A DNA stretch of 29,478 nt from JAWLBR01 sp041687495. Lineage in GTDB: Bacteria; Bacillota; Limnochordia; DTU087; JAAYGB01. The position numbers were made by a program, and so were the translations under genes. Location: NCBI GenBank assembly GCA_041687495.1, contig JAWLBR010000033.1, forward strand, positions 1-29,478, given 5' to 3'. The notes beneath the pieces were generated by a model, which was not told the origin of the DNA, made no database searches, and saw only the letters and a list, made by a program, of their open reading frames with translations. Below are positions 7,997 through 15,012 of this stretch, one piece after another (positions within the stretch are counted from its first letter, which is position 1; every line of letters starts with the position of its first letter).

Positions 7997-8027
7997 AAGA
8001 TATTGATGTCGACATTGAAGATATTGA
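7997..8027. promoter_or_regulatory. Operator-like repeats just downstream of the promoter
   Basis: AAGATATTGA occurs at 7997-8006 and again at 8018-8027, exactly 21 bp (two helical turns) apart. Between them lies the 10-bp palindrome ATGTCGACAT (8006-8015). They are in the early transcribed region, where a bound repressor would block the consensus promoter. The regulator is unknown; the DUF2089 protein encoded next is a candidate. Confidence 0.45.
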
Positions 8028-8059
8028 GGCAAGAGCCGAACGGATGGAGGTGACTGGGA

Positions 8060-8458
8060 TTGGAGCGTCGCGAAGTAACAGGGATTTGCCCGATCTGTGG
8101 CCAGGAGATGGAAGTCACCCGTCTGCACTGCCACTACTGTGACACCACTTTGGAAGGGCACTTTGGTCTGTGCAAATTCTGTAAGCTGACCCGGGAACAG
8201 AGGATGTTTGTGGAAGTCTTTATTGCCTCTCGGGGGAATATCAAGGAAGTGGAGCGGACTTTAGGGATCAGCTATCCCACCGTCCGCAGCCGATTGGATC
8301 AAGTGATTGAGGCCTTGGGGTACAAGGTGAGTAAGGATGGCAAGGAAGAAGAGGAAGAACGCAATGTGGCCGAGCAGCGCCGGCAGATCCTCGCCAAGCT
8401 GGATCGAGGAGAGCTGTCCACTGAGGAAGCCATTCAACTGCTCAAAGAGTATAAGTAG
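8060..8458 (+). CDS. DUF2089-family zinc-ribbon/HTH protein, probable operon regulator
   Basis: 132 residues, TTG start with GGAGG 9 bases upstream. The N-terminal half has three CxxC pairs (C10/C13, C24/C27, C38/C41), a likely zinc-binding region. Residues about 46-87 are helical and include an HTH-like segment GNIKEVERTLGISYPTVRSR, similar to sigma-factor region 4 or LuxR-type helices. An acidic linker (KEEEEER) leads to a C-terminal motif, QILAKLDRGELSTEEAIQLL, shared with the next two proteins. DUF2089 proteins commonly precede DUF4097 and PspC genes in Firmicutes, as in the yvl-type operon of Bacillus. It probably controls this operon, which is inference from the HTH and position. Confidence 0.88.
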   Translation: MERREVTGICPICGQEMEVTRLHCHYCDTTLEGHFGLCKFCKLTREQRMFVEVFIASRGNIKEVERTLGISYPTVRSRLDQVIEALGYKVSKDGKEEEEERNVAEQRRQILAKLDRGELSTEEAIQLLKEYK

Positions 8459-8473
8459 GGGAGGATTGGTTCC

Positions 8474-9694
8474 ATGGAAGAGGAACGCTTACTAATTTTG
8501 AGGATGATCGCTGAGGGCAAGATCACCGCTGAAGAGGGGGCTGCCCTGCTGGATGCGCTGAAGGATGGCGCCAGTTCTCCACTGGATGCAGGTGTTTCGG
8601 AAGAACACCTAGATACCGGTAGGAGCGGGGAAGAGGCACATTCGGGGCCACGCTTTGAAAAGGTTTCCGATTCAGACTTGACCAAACGGCTGGAAGACGA
8701 GGCCGGGAAGTTCGCCGAGAACGTACAGGGTGCGGCAGAGAAGTTCTCTCGACTTTTGGAAGAGCGGATCGAGAAGGATGTGAAGCCAGCCCTGGCCAAT
8801 ATGCCAGCCTTCTTCTCGCAGCTGCCTTTTGTTGGCAGTTGGTTCGGCCCCACCGTCACCGTGGAGGAGGAGCACAGCGGAGAACTGTTGGGAGAGGACA
8901 TTGACGTTCACTATGAAGGTCGGAATGGGCACCTGGAAGTCGTCATGTGGGATGAGAGCGGTTACCGCATTGAGGCCCAGAAGATGCTTAAAGGGGCCGT
9001 CAACGAGGAGACTAGAAACGCCGATGCTTTAGTTGTAGATGTCCAGCCCGGACGCCTCGAGGCTCGGGTTAAGACCGGGATCCCTGTGGGAGTCAATACC
9101 AGACTGTACCTGCCCCGAAACCGAGCCTACCGGCTGCACTTAAGGTCCACCAATGGCTGGATTCGGGTCCAGGAAGTGGCAGGGGATTTGGTGGAGGCGC
9201 TTACCTCCAATGGCCGCATTGAAATTCGCCGGGCGAAAGCGGAGCAAATTGTGCTCAGAACCAGCAACGGGGCCATAGAATGTGAGGGAGTTAGCGCTAA
9301 GGAGCTGCAGGCAACCACCAGCAACGGACGCATTTCTGCTCAAACTGATGCCCCCGATGTTCACTGCCACACTTCCAACGGCAGCATCTACGTCAGGCCG
9401 ATGGCAACCAGCAGCGTGGAGCTTTCCGGAGACAGTAAGTACGATCTAGGAACCTCCAACGGCAGCATCAAGGTGGGGATACCCCGGGAACTGTTGGCGG
9501 TGACCAGTGTAGACGCCAAAACCAGTTTTGGAGCCATCAAAATCGAGTCTGACCTGTTGCAGCTCAAGTTGCGGGAAGACAAGGTCGGGGACAAACACGT
9601 GGTAGCTCAGGGGAGTGCTTTTGAAGACTCTGAGCGCAAGCTGCGGGTTCATGCGAAAACCAATAACTCCAGTGTGACCATCTCTGAAGGCTAG
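8474..9694 (+). CDS. SHOCT-like plus DUF4097 'toastrack' beta-repeat protein (YvlB/LiaX-like)
   Basis: 406 residues, ATG behind GGGGAGG. Residues 1-32 form a short bihelical motif (ILRMIAEGKITAEEGAALL). Residues about 55-115 are charged and helical, possibly coiled coil. From about 120 onward is a DUF4097 domain with repeated turns of the pattern T-S-N-G-x-I: STNGWI, TSNGRI, TSNGAI, TSNGRI, TSNGSI, TSNGSI and TSFGAI, spaced about 20 residues. Such domains form a single-handed beta-helix and occur in Psp/Lia envelope-stress systems; LiaX of enterococci combines the same two parts. There is no signal peptide, so it may act at the cytoplasmic face or leave by another route. It lies 15 bases after the DUF2089 gene. 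Confidence 0.87.
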   Translation: MEEERLLILRMIAEGKITAEEGAALLDALKDGASSPLDAGVSEEHLDTGRSGEEAHSGPRFEKVSDSDLTKRLEDEAGKFAENVQGAAEKFSRLLEERIEKDVKPALANMPAFFSQLPFVGSWFGPTVTVEEEHSGELLGEDIDVHYEGRNGHLEVVMWDESGYRIEAQKMLKGAVNEETRNADALVVDVQPGRLEARVKTGIPVGVNTRLYLPRNRAYRLHLRSTNGWIRVQEVAGDLVEALTSNGRIEIRRAKAEQIVLRTSNGAIECEGVSAKELQATTSNGRISAQTDAPDVHCHTSNGSIYVRPMATSSVELSGDSKYDLGTSNGSIKVGIPRELLAVTSVDAKTSFGAIKIESDLLQLKLREDKVGDKHVVAQGSAFEDSERKLRVHAKTNNSSVTISEG

Positions 9695-9705
9695 GGGGAA
9701 GGGCT

Positions 9706-10056
9706 GTGAAAGAAGAGCGCATGCACATTCTGCAGATGGTAGCCGACGGTAAGATCACGGTGGATGAGGCGGACAAACTCATCGAGGCCATCGGTACGGG
9801 AGGACCAGCGGGAGCCCGTCGGCCGGCCGTTCCGGGGCGGTTTCTCCGGATTCGGGTAACCGAGGGAGCGGATATCAAAACCAACGTCAGCATTCCGCTG
9901 GAACTGGCGAAACTAGCGATGCGGTTTGTGCCTAAGGACAGCGGGGTAAGGGATGTTGATGTTGATGAAGTCATTCAACTGGTCAAAGAAGGTGCCCAGG
10001 GCAAACTGGCGGAAATAGAGGATGGTAAGCAAAAGGTTGAGATTTATGTGGAGTAG
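9706..10056 (+). CDS. Small SHOCT-like domain protein of the envelope-stress operon
   Basis: 116 residues, GTG start behind AGGGGGAAGGG. The first 30 residues repeat the bihelical motif of its neighbours (MHILQMVADGKITVDEADKL). After a Gly/Pro/Arg-rich linker (GTGGPAGARRPAVPG) a compact alpha/beta region starts FLRIRVTEGADIKTNVSIPL and ends KQKVEIYVE. No TM segment or signal peptide is visible. It starts 11 bases after the DUF4097 gene. Relatives with an N-terminal SHOCT-like domain are common beside DUF4097 genes; a partner or antagonist of the larger toastrack protein is plausible but unproven. Confidence 0.82.
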   Translation: MKEERMHILQMVADGKITVDEADKLIEAIGTGGPAGARRPAVPGRFLRIRVTEGADIKTNVSIPLELAKLAMRFVPKDSGVRDVDVDEVIQLVKEGAQGKLAEIEDGKQKVEIYVE

Positions 10057-10091
10057 CAGGCCGATGGCCTGCGGGAGTGAGGAGGATTGGC

Positions 10092-10289
10092 ATGCAGAAA
10101 TTAGTTAGGCCGATGAGCGGAAGAATGATTGCCGGTGTATGTGCTGGGGTGGCCCAGTATATCAAGATCGATCCGACCATTGCTCGGTTGGTGTGGGCGC
10201 TGCTCTCACTGTTCATGCTGGGCATCGGAGGCGTGCTGCTGTACATCTTGGCGTGGATTATCATCCCGGAAGAGGGCTCCGTCTACTAG
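10092..10289 (+). CDS. pspC: PspC-domain membrane protein
   Basis: 65 residues. ATG 10092 is preferred because GTGAGGAGG at 10077-10085 sits 6 bases before it; an ATG 15 bases earlier overlaps that site. The sequence is a complete PspC domain: KLVRPMSGRMIAGVCAGVAQ, then YIKIDPTIARLVWALL, then a TM helix FMLGIGGVLLYILAWIIIP. PspC proteins sense or relay inner-membrane stress in Psp systems and are YvlC-like in Firmicutes. It is the fourth gene of the DUF2089 operon. Confidence 0.93.
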   Translation: MQKLVRPMSGRMIAGVCAGVAQYIKIDPTIARLVWALLSLFMLGIGGVLLYILAWIIIPEEGSVY

Positions 10290-10311
10290 GATCAGAGGAA
10301 GGGGAGGGGAC

Positions 10312-10662
10312 ATGCGGGGTAGTTGGCTTTCCCGTTGGCTGATCAATGCCGCTGCTTTGGGGATAGTGGCTCTGTTGCTGAACGGAGTCTCTGTGTCCGG
10401 ACTGGCTGCTGCTCTCTTGGCGGCCTTTGTGTTGGGATTGGTGAATTCCCTGATCAGACCAGTACTGATCATTCTAACTCTACCGATAAACATCTTGACC
10501 TTAGGGCTGTTCACCTTTGTGCTGAACGGGCTAATGCTCCAGATGGCCTCAGCCTTGGTACCTGGCTTCGCAGTCTCCGGGTTCTGGACTGGGCTGGTGG
10601 GAGCCATCCTGTTATCCATTGTCAGCTCGCTACTTAATACTGTTCTTGGCGGCCATGATTGA
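10312..10662 (+). CDS. Phage-holin-4-superfamily (YvlD-like) membrane protein
   Basis: 116 residues from ATG 10312, behind GGGGAGGGG at 10301-10309. It is almost entirely hydrophobic with four TM segments: WLINAAALGIVALLL, AALLAAFVLGLVNSLI, ILTLGLFTFVLNGLML and FWTGLVGAILLSIVSSLL. The motif LGLVNSLIRPVLIILTLPIN is diagnostic of this family, including YvlD of Bacillus. The family name is historical; no lytic role is implied. It ends the operon, and the terminator overlaps its last codons. Its function in envelope-stress operons is unknown. Confidence 0.9.
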   Translation: MRGSWLSRWLINAAALGIVALLLNGVSVSGLAAALLAAFVLGLVNSLIRPVLIILTLPINILTLGLFTFVLNGLMLQMASALVPGFAVSGFWTGLVGAILLSIVSSLLNTVLGGHD

Positions 10663-10678
10663 CGGGCCGTCTTTTTTT
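10648..10678 (+). terminator. Rho-independent terminator of the envelope-stress operon
   Basis: GGCGGCC (10648-10654) pairs with GGCCGTC (10665-10671), one G-T pair, followed directly by seven T. The holin-4-type gene's stop codon lies in the loop. Confidence 0.88.
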
Positions 10679-10793
10679 ATGTCTTGAGACAAAAAGCTTC
10701 CCCGCAGCAGCTAGAGATTTGCCGGAAGCGACAGGTATGAAACTAAGCCGTGCCGAACCATCCTAAATGTATGGGTAGATGGGAGGAAACGGG

Positions 10794-11585
10794 ATGCCAA
10801 TAAAGCTAGTGGCAATGGATGTCGATGATACGTTAATTACCGATGAACTGACGATTCTGCCTGAGTGCCAAGAAGCTATCGAACAAGCTCGGCAAAAGGG
10901 CGCTGAAGTGATGTTAGCGACGGGGCGGATGTTTCAAGCAACGGTTCCCTATGCTAGGCAGTTGGGACTATCCGGCCCCTTGATTCTATACAACGGTGGC
11001 TTGGTGCAGACAGTAGAGGGAGAGGTGCTGGATCACCGTCCGGTTCCCCTGGCGTTGGCAAGGGAGATTGCTCAGCTGTGTCACGCCCACGATCTGCATC
11101 TAAATGTCTATATCGACGATGAACTGTATGTTGAGCGCATCACCGAACATGCGGAATACTACCACAAGATGACTGGAGTCGACGGGTTCCCCGTAGGCGA
11201 TCTAGTCGCGTTTATGGATAAAGAGCCGACTAAACTCCTAATTGTAGGCGAGCCCGATGAAATTGCCTCTTGGCGGGAAATCCTGACCAAACGGTATGGT
11301 GAAAAACTTGAGATCGCCCGTTCTAAGCCTAAGTATATAGAGATCACTCAGAAGGGGATTTCTAAGGGTGTCGCTCTCAAGACTGTGGCAGAAAAGCTGG
11401 GTCTGCAGGCAAGTGAAGTCATGGCCATTGGAGATAGCTTCAACGACATTGACATGATCAAGTACGCGGGAGTCGGTGTCGCTGTGGGAAATGCCCCCGA
11501 TGTGGTCAAAAACACAGCCGATTGGGTTGCTCCTTCCAACGAAGAAGCAGGAGTTGCCGAAGCTATTTGCAAATTTGTGCTATAA
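10794..11585 (+). CDS. Cof-type HAD-superfamily phosphatase
   Basis: Cytoplasmic phosphatase of the Cof/YidA/YwpJ type, 263 residues, acting on sugar phosphates or similar small phosphoesters. ATG 10794 has GGGAGG 7 bases upstream; an in-frame ATG at 10779 would place that site inside the gene. Motif I is MDVDDTLI (residues 8-15), motif II lies around ATGRMF, the type IIB cap occupies about 85-185, the motif III Lys is near KGVALK, and motif IV is GDSFNDIDM. It is a single gene between terminator 10648 and the promoter at 11612. The exact substrate cannot be read from sequence. It resembles the broken fragment at 504-623. Confidence 0.92.
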   Translation: MPIKLVAMDVDDTLITDELTILPECQEAIEQARQKGAEVMLATGRMFQATVPYARQLGLSGPLILYNGGLVQTVEGEVLDHRPVPLALAREIAQLCHAHDLHLNVYIDDELYVERITEHAEYYHKMTGVDGFPVGDLVAFMDKEPTKLLIVGEPDEIASWREILTKRYGEKLEIARSKPKYIEITQKGISKGVALKTVAEKLGLQASEVMAIGDSFNDIDMIKYAGVGVAVGNAPDVVKNTADWVAPSNEEAGVAEAICKFVL

Positions 11586-11611
11586 GTTAGAATTTCCATG
11601 GGCAGCTGGCT

Positions 11612-11640
11612 TTGTCAGCTCGGCAAAAATATGTTATTAT
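11612..11640 (+). promoter_or_regulatory. Promoter of the first MalK-type ATPase gene
   Basis: TTGTCA (11612-11617) and TATTAT (11635-11640) with 17-bp spacing; each box matches consensus at 5 of 6. It leaves a leader of about 85 nt. Confidence 0.7.
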
Positions 11641-11731
11641 TCTATTATGCAGAAGTAAGCACTCCTGCAACTGACACATCATTGATCTGATGATATTCAC
11701 ATACCCATTGATTAGGGAAGGGGCGTCATAA

Positions 11732-12844
11732 TTGGCAAGCGTAACCCTGAAGAATGTTGTCAAAAAATATGGCAACGTTCTAGCCGTTAACGATGCTAAT
11801 CTCGAGATTCGAGATAAAGAGTTTATCGTATTCGTAGGACCATCTGGTTGTGGTAAGTCTACCACCCTGCGGATGATCGCTGGTTTGGAAGAGATCAGCG
11901 GTGGAAATATCCTGATTGGCGACACGGTAGTCAACGATATTCCTCCGAAAGATCGGGATATCGCCATGGTGTTCCAAAACTACGCACTCTATCCTCACAT
12001 GGACGTATATAACAACATGGCTTTCGGCCTGAAACTGAGAAAGTTCCCGAAGGCTGAGATTGACCAGCGGGTGAAAGAGGCAGCTCGCATCCTGGGAATC
12101 GAGAACCTGCTGGATCGGAAGCCGAAGGCTCTGTCCGGCGGTCAGCGCCAACGGGTGGCCCTCGGCCGGGCGATTGTCCGGGAGCCGAAGGTGTTCTTGA
12201 TGGACGAGCCTCTCTCCAACTTGGATGCCAAACTCCGGGTACAGATGAGAGCTGAGCTGTCCAAGCTCCACAACCGCCTGCAAACCACTGTTATCTACGT
12301 TACCCACGACCAAACCGAAGCTATGACCATGGGTGACCGGATCGTAGTTATGCGGGATGGCCTCATTCAACAAGTGGGTGCTCCGCTGGAGATCTACAAC
12401 AACCCCAACAACGTCTTCGTTGCTGGCTTCATCGGCAGCCCATCCATGAACTTCATCAATGCCGTCCTGCGCAAGGAAGGCGAGAAGTTCCTTGTTGAGA
12501 CCAAGACCTTCAAACTGGAGATCCCGGCAGAGAAGGCCGCCAGCATCAAGCGTCTGGGCGAGTATAAGGACAAAGAAGTCATCTTCGGCGTCCGTCCAGA
12601 AGACATCGAGGATGCTGCTTTCGTTCCCGACAGTGAGAAGCAAGGCAACATCATCAAGGCGATGGTCGACGTGACCGAGCCGATGGGTGCTGAAGTCTAC
12701 GCTTACTTCTCCTCAGGTGACAGCACCTTCGTCGCCCGTCTCGAGGCCACTACCAAGGCCGCCGACGGTGTCGAGCAAGAAGTAGTCGTTGATATGAACA
12801 AGATGCATTTGTTTGACCGCAACACCGAAGAGACCATTCGGTAA
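11732..12844 (+). CDS. MalK/UgpC/MsmX-type sugar ABC importer ATPase, copy A
   Basis: 370 residues, TTG start 8 bases after GGGAAGGGG. Walker A GPSGCGKST is at 36-44, the Q-loop FQNYALYPHM at 81-90, signature LSGGQRQR at 134-141, Walker B VFLMDEP at 154-160 and the H-loop YVTHDQ near 190. The C-terminal 130 residues form the MalK-type TOBE regulatory domain (FGVRPEDIEDA). No permease or binding-protein gene is nearby, as for MsmX-type ATPases that serve several carbohydrate importers. Residues 71-219 are identical to copy B at 22722. This copy uses more C-ending codons and CAA for Gln, like the barrel gene at 13566, suggesting high expression. A terminator follows. Confidence 0.93.
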   Translation: MASVTLKNVVKKYGNVLAVNDANLEIRDKEFIVFVGPSGCGKSTTLRMIAGLEEISGGNILIGDTVVNDIPPKDRDIAMVFQNYALYPHMDVYNNMAFGLKLRKFPKAEIDQRVKEAARILGIENLLDRKPKALSGGQRQRVALGRAIVREPKVFLMDEPLSNLDAKLRVQMRAELSKLHNRLQTTVIYVTHDQTEAMTMGDRIVVMRDGLIQQVGAPLEIYNNPNNVFVAGFIGSPSMNFINAVLRKEGEKFLVETKTFKLEIPAEKAASIKRLGEYKDKEVIFGVRPEDIEDAAFVPDSEKQGNIIKAMVDVTEPMGAEVYAYFSSGDSTFVARLEATTKAADGVEQEVVVDMNKMHLFDRNTEETIR

Positions 12845-12879
12845 GCAAAGGCAACAAGGATATTCACGTAAGAAACAAC

Positions 12880-12915
12880 AGCCGTGTGTGGGGGTAACCT
12901 CATCCACGGCTTTTT
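12880..12915 (+). terminator. Rho-independent terminator after MalK-type copy A
   Basis: AGCCGTG (12880-12886) pairs with the CACGGCT ending at 12911, with partial inner pairing, followed by TTTTT. Confidence 0.82.
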
Positions 12916-12970
12916 CGCGCCCCTTTCGCCTAGATACTACCACTAGCGCCACAAAGGTAATTATCACATT

Positions 12971-13047
12971 CTGTCGAAAAGTATATCTTGTGAGTTGACA
13001 AGTGTGAATAATGTGGTGTAAATTAGTGTCTGCAGTCTTTTCGACAG
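12971..13047. repeat. 11-bp inverted repeat flanking a promoter
   Basis: CTGTCGAAAAG at 12971-12981 and its exact reverse complement CTTTTCGACAG at 13037-13047 lie on either side of the promoter at 12995-13024, starting 13 bp upstream of the -35 and 12 bp downstream of the -10. Confidence 0.7.
12995..13024 (+). promoter_or_regulatory. Candidate promoter of the first barrel gene
   Basis: TTGACA (12995-13000) is a perfect -35 box. TAAATT (13019-13024), 18 bp on, matches the -10 consensus at 4 of 6. The position, centred between the two 11-bp inverted repeats, supports it. Confidence 0.5.
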
Positions 13048-13083
13048 AGGCCCACAAAGAACCAAAACCTGGCAGAAGGGAAA

Positions 13084-13216
13084 TGTCGAGAAAAGACGAA
13101 ATAGTTAGACAGAGAAAGACAAAACGCTTCACGTCGTCACACCGGTCTCCTTAAGCAGAACTGACAGCCAGTAACTTCCAAAAGGGGACTGTCGAGAAAA
13201 GTCGAAATAGTTAGAC
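13084..13216 (+). repeat. 27-bp direct repeat pair in the leader
   Basis: Bases 13084-13110 and 13190-13216 are identical except one A/T difference, 106 bp apart. Each begins TGTCGAGAAAAG and ends AATAGTTAGAC. The GTCGA-AAAG core also recurs in the 11-bp inverted repeats upstream, so four related elements lie within 250 bp. Confidence 0.75.
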
Positions 13217-13298
13217 GACGAAGAACACGGCTGCCTGGGCAGCCCCACAAACAAGCTTACAAAGTTTTGTCTGCAGCTTCATAAAGGGTTTCGGGTCT

Positions 13299-13311
13299 AG
13301 AAAGGAGGTGC
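13299..13311 (+). promoter_or_regulatory. Free-standing extended Shine-Dalgarno (STAB-SD-like) in leader A
   Basis: AGAAAGGAGGTGC: its first 12 bases are complementary to the 3' end of Firmicutes 16S rRNA. No start codon follows at initiation distance; the gene starts 254 bases later with its own ribosome site. The same 13 bases occur at 15288-15300. In the cry3A mRNA of B. thuringiensis a leader GAAAGGAGG binds 30S subunits and stabilises the message. Confidence 0.65.
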
Positions 13312-13565
13312 GACACCCTAAGCGCCCTAGAAACCTGGGAAGTTGTAAGACAAATAGATGCAGCAAAATTCGCAGCCTGGGGGAAGCGTCATAGAGTGAG
13401 GAAACAAGGAGACTCACCGGTTTGACATCATCCCCTGATGCAGCAATCATCGCAGCAATTAGACGCAGCTTAGGCGCAGCACACTGCAAATAAAGCACAA
13501 TCAAGACGCAGCACAAAACACAACACAAATCAAACCAAAACAAGACTTAGGGGGATAAACTACAA

Positions 13566-14951
13566 ATGAAAAAACTAGCTGTAGCATTGGCTGCACTTAT
13601 GGTTCTCTCTGTTGGCGTTCCGGCTTTCGCCGCCGAGCTCACAATGGATGGCTCAGTCGAGTCCAACATTGAGTGGAACGAGAAGTACAACGCAGAAGAT
13701 GACGTAGCTGAGGGTTGGGCTGGTAAGAGCGTCATCGACCTTGGCTTCGGTGTCGATGGCGAGGAGAACGGTGTCAGCGCCCACTTGAGCCTGAACGCAA
13801 TCGCTGATGACGACCGTGCATACGGTGGCGAGAGCGCCACTCCTTTCGGCCTCACTGACCTCGAGCTTGACAAGGCATGGATCGAGACCAACGGTGCTTT
13901 CTGGAACGGCGGTCCTGACCTGAACACTCGACTGGGTAGCCTGGATGTTGCCCACTCTGACCTCATCGCTACTGTTGAGGAGAATGGTGCAAGCATCGAC
14001 GGGTTCCAAGTCGGTAACGCAACCATCGGCGGCTTCGGCGCTTGGAACAACGGCGAGCGCAACGTGGATGCTGGCGTGAACGTTGACTACACCTTCGAGA
14101 ACGGCAACGCAAAAGCTACCTTGGTAAACGGTGGCGTCGACGAAGACATGGCTTACGCAGTAGAGGGTAAAGTATCTCCTGTCGAGACCATGGATATCGA
14201 GGGTCTGTTCGCAGGTACCAAGACTGGTGAAGAGCGCAGCGAGATCTACAAGGTGGAAACCTCTATCGCTGCCAATGAGAACACAACCATCACCGCTGGT
14301 TACCGTGACCTGATGGCTGGTGTTGGCACCATCGCTGCCGACGCTGATACTGACAACGTAATGCCTGGCGCCTTCGCTCCGACCTACTACAACACCACTA
14401 CCGACGATGATGACAACCGTACTGACATCATCGGTATCGCCAACGGTCTGGGTGAAGACGAGAAGGTTGACCAAAACGCTGGTTACAACGTAGGCATCGA
14501 GACTGTACAAGGTAACGTCGCTCTGAAGGCTAACTACGACAACCCGCATCACGAGGCTGTTCTGGGCGCCAACACTGAGCTGGCTGGTTACAAGCTCGGC
14601 GCAGAGTCCACCTTCAACGAGGATGACGCAACCTTCAGCTACGCTCAAACCGAGCTGAGCGCTGAGAAAGACTTTGCTCTCACTGGTATGGACGTAACTG
14701 GTAAGTACACCGCTACCTTGGTCAAGGATCAAAGTGCTAAGCACGAGATTGAGGCTGACGCTGCTGTCAACGCAATTCCTCAACTCCAAGGCCTTGGCGT
14801 CAACGGTAAGGTTACCGTTGAGAACGGTGGCGACGACGTAACTTGGGAGACTGGTGCAGAGTACACCGCTCCTAACGGTATCGAGCTTGGTGCTGGATAC
14901 CACAGCGTCGACGGTGCTAACTTCAACGCTGGTGTGAAGGTAGCATTCTAA
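13566..14951 (+). CDS. Exported beta-rich protein, probable outer-membrane barrel (porin-like) A
   Basis: 461 residues. The signal peptide MKKLAVALAALMVLSVGVPA ends FAA before ELTMDGSVE (type I cleavage). The mature protein is acidic, lacks Cys, and is made of alternating polar/hydrophobic strands separated by Asp/Asn/Gly-rich turns. The last residues, FNAGVKVAF, end in the Phe typical of BAM-inserted barrels. There is no SLH, LPXTG or membrane-anchor segment. All seven Gln codons are CAA and Asn is mainly AAC, unlike most neighbours, which suggests very high expression. I do not recognise a named family. It could also be an S-layer-like protein, but the terminal Phe and absent anchor favour an outer-membrane channel. 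It has its own terminator. Confidence 0.75.
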   Translation: MKKLAVALAALMVLSVGVPAFAAELTMDGSVESNIEWNEKYNAEDDVAEGWAGKSVIDLGFGVDGEENGVSAHLSLNAIADDDRAYGGESATPFGLTDLELDKAWIETNGAFWNGGPDLNTRLGSLDVAHSDLIATVEENGASIDGFQVGNATIGGFGAWNNGERNVDAGVNVDYTFENGNAKATLVNGGVDEDMAYAVEGKVSPVETMDIEGLFAGTKTGEERSEIYKVETSIAANENTTITAGYRDLMAGVGTIAADADTDNVMPGAFAPTYYNTTTDDDDNRTDIIGIANGLGEDEKVDQNAGYNVGIETVQGNVALKANYDNPHHEAVLGANTELAGYKLGAESTFNEDDATFSYAQTELSAEKDFALTGMDVTGKYTATLVKDQSAKHEIEADAAVNAIPQLQGLGVNGKVTVENGGDDVTWETGAEYTAPNGIELGAGYHSVDGANFNAGVKVAF

Positions 14952-14982
14952 TAAAGCAATCATAACTTCAGATAATACCGCA

Positions 14983-15012
14983 AATAACCCCCGGCTCATG
15001 CCGGGGGTTATT
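14983..15012 (+). terminator. Terminator after barrel gene A
   Basis: A perfect 13-bp stem (AATAACCCCCGGC at 14983-14995 with GCCGGGGGTTATT at 15000-15012) closes a TCAT loop. The T run after it is poor (GCTATTTG), but the stem is very stable. Confidence 0.82.

Larger units (their letters stand above)
12845..13565. other. Long repeat-bearing leader region of the first barrel gene
   Basis: About 700 bases with no protein gene I can support. In order it contains the copy A terminator; a promoter-like pair flanked by inverted repeats; two copies of a 27-bp direct repeat; a 13-nt anti-Shine-Dalgarno complement; and seven GCAGC pentamers from 13360 to 13512. It ends in a C/A-rich, probably unstructured stretch (13480-13545) before the ribosome site AGGGGG. 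A second candidate promoter, TTGACA at 13422-13427 with AATCAT at 13445-13450 (17 bp), would give a shorter leader. If the upstream promoter is used, the leader is about 530 nt. Confidence 0.6.

Noticed and set aside
10129..10311. N-terminal extension of the holin-4-type protein overlapping pspC
   Set aside because: The sequence is Cys/Arg/Ser-rich shadow coding of pspC; the family similarity begins at ATG 10312 with a ribosome site.
13360..13512. GCAGC cluster as a CRISPR array or tandem repeat
   Set aside because: The units are only five bases with irregular spacing and no conserved longer repeat or spacers.
13653..14999. 448-codon minus-strand frame opposite barrel gene A
   Set aside because: It is an artefact of the strongly biased codons of the sense gene; composition is implausible (Val/Ser/Leu rich) and the sense product has a signal peptide and terminator.
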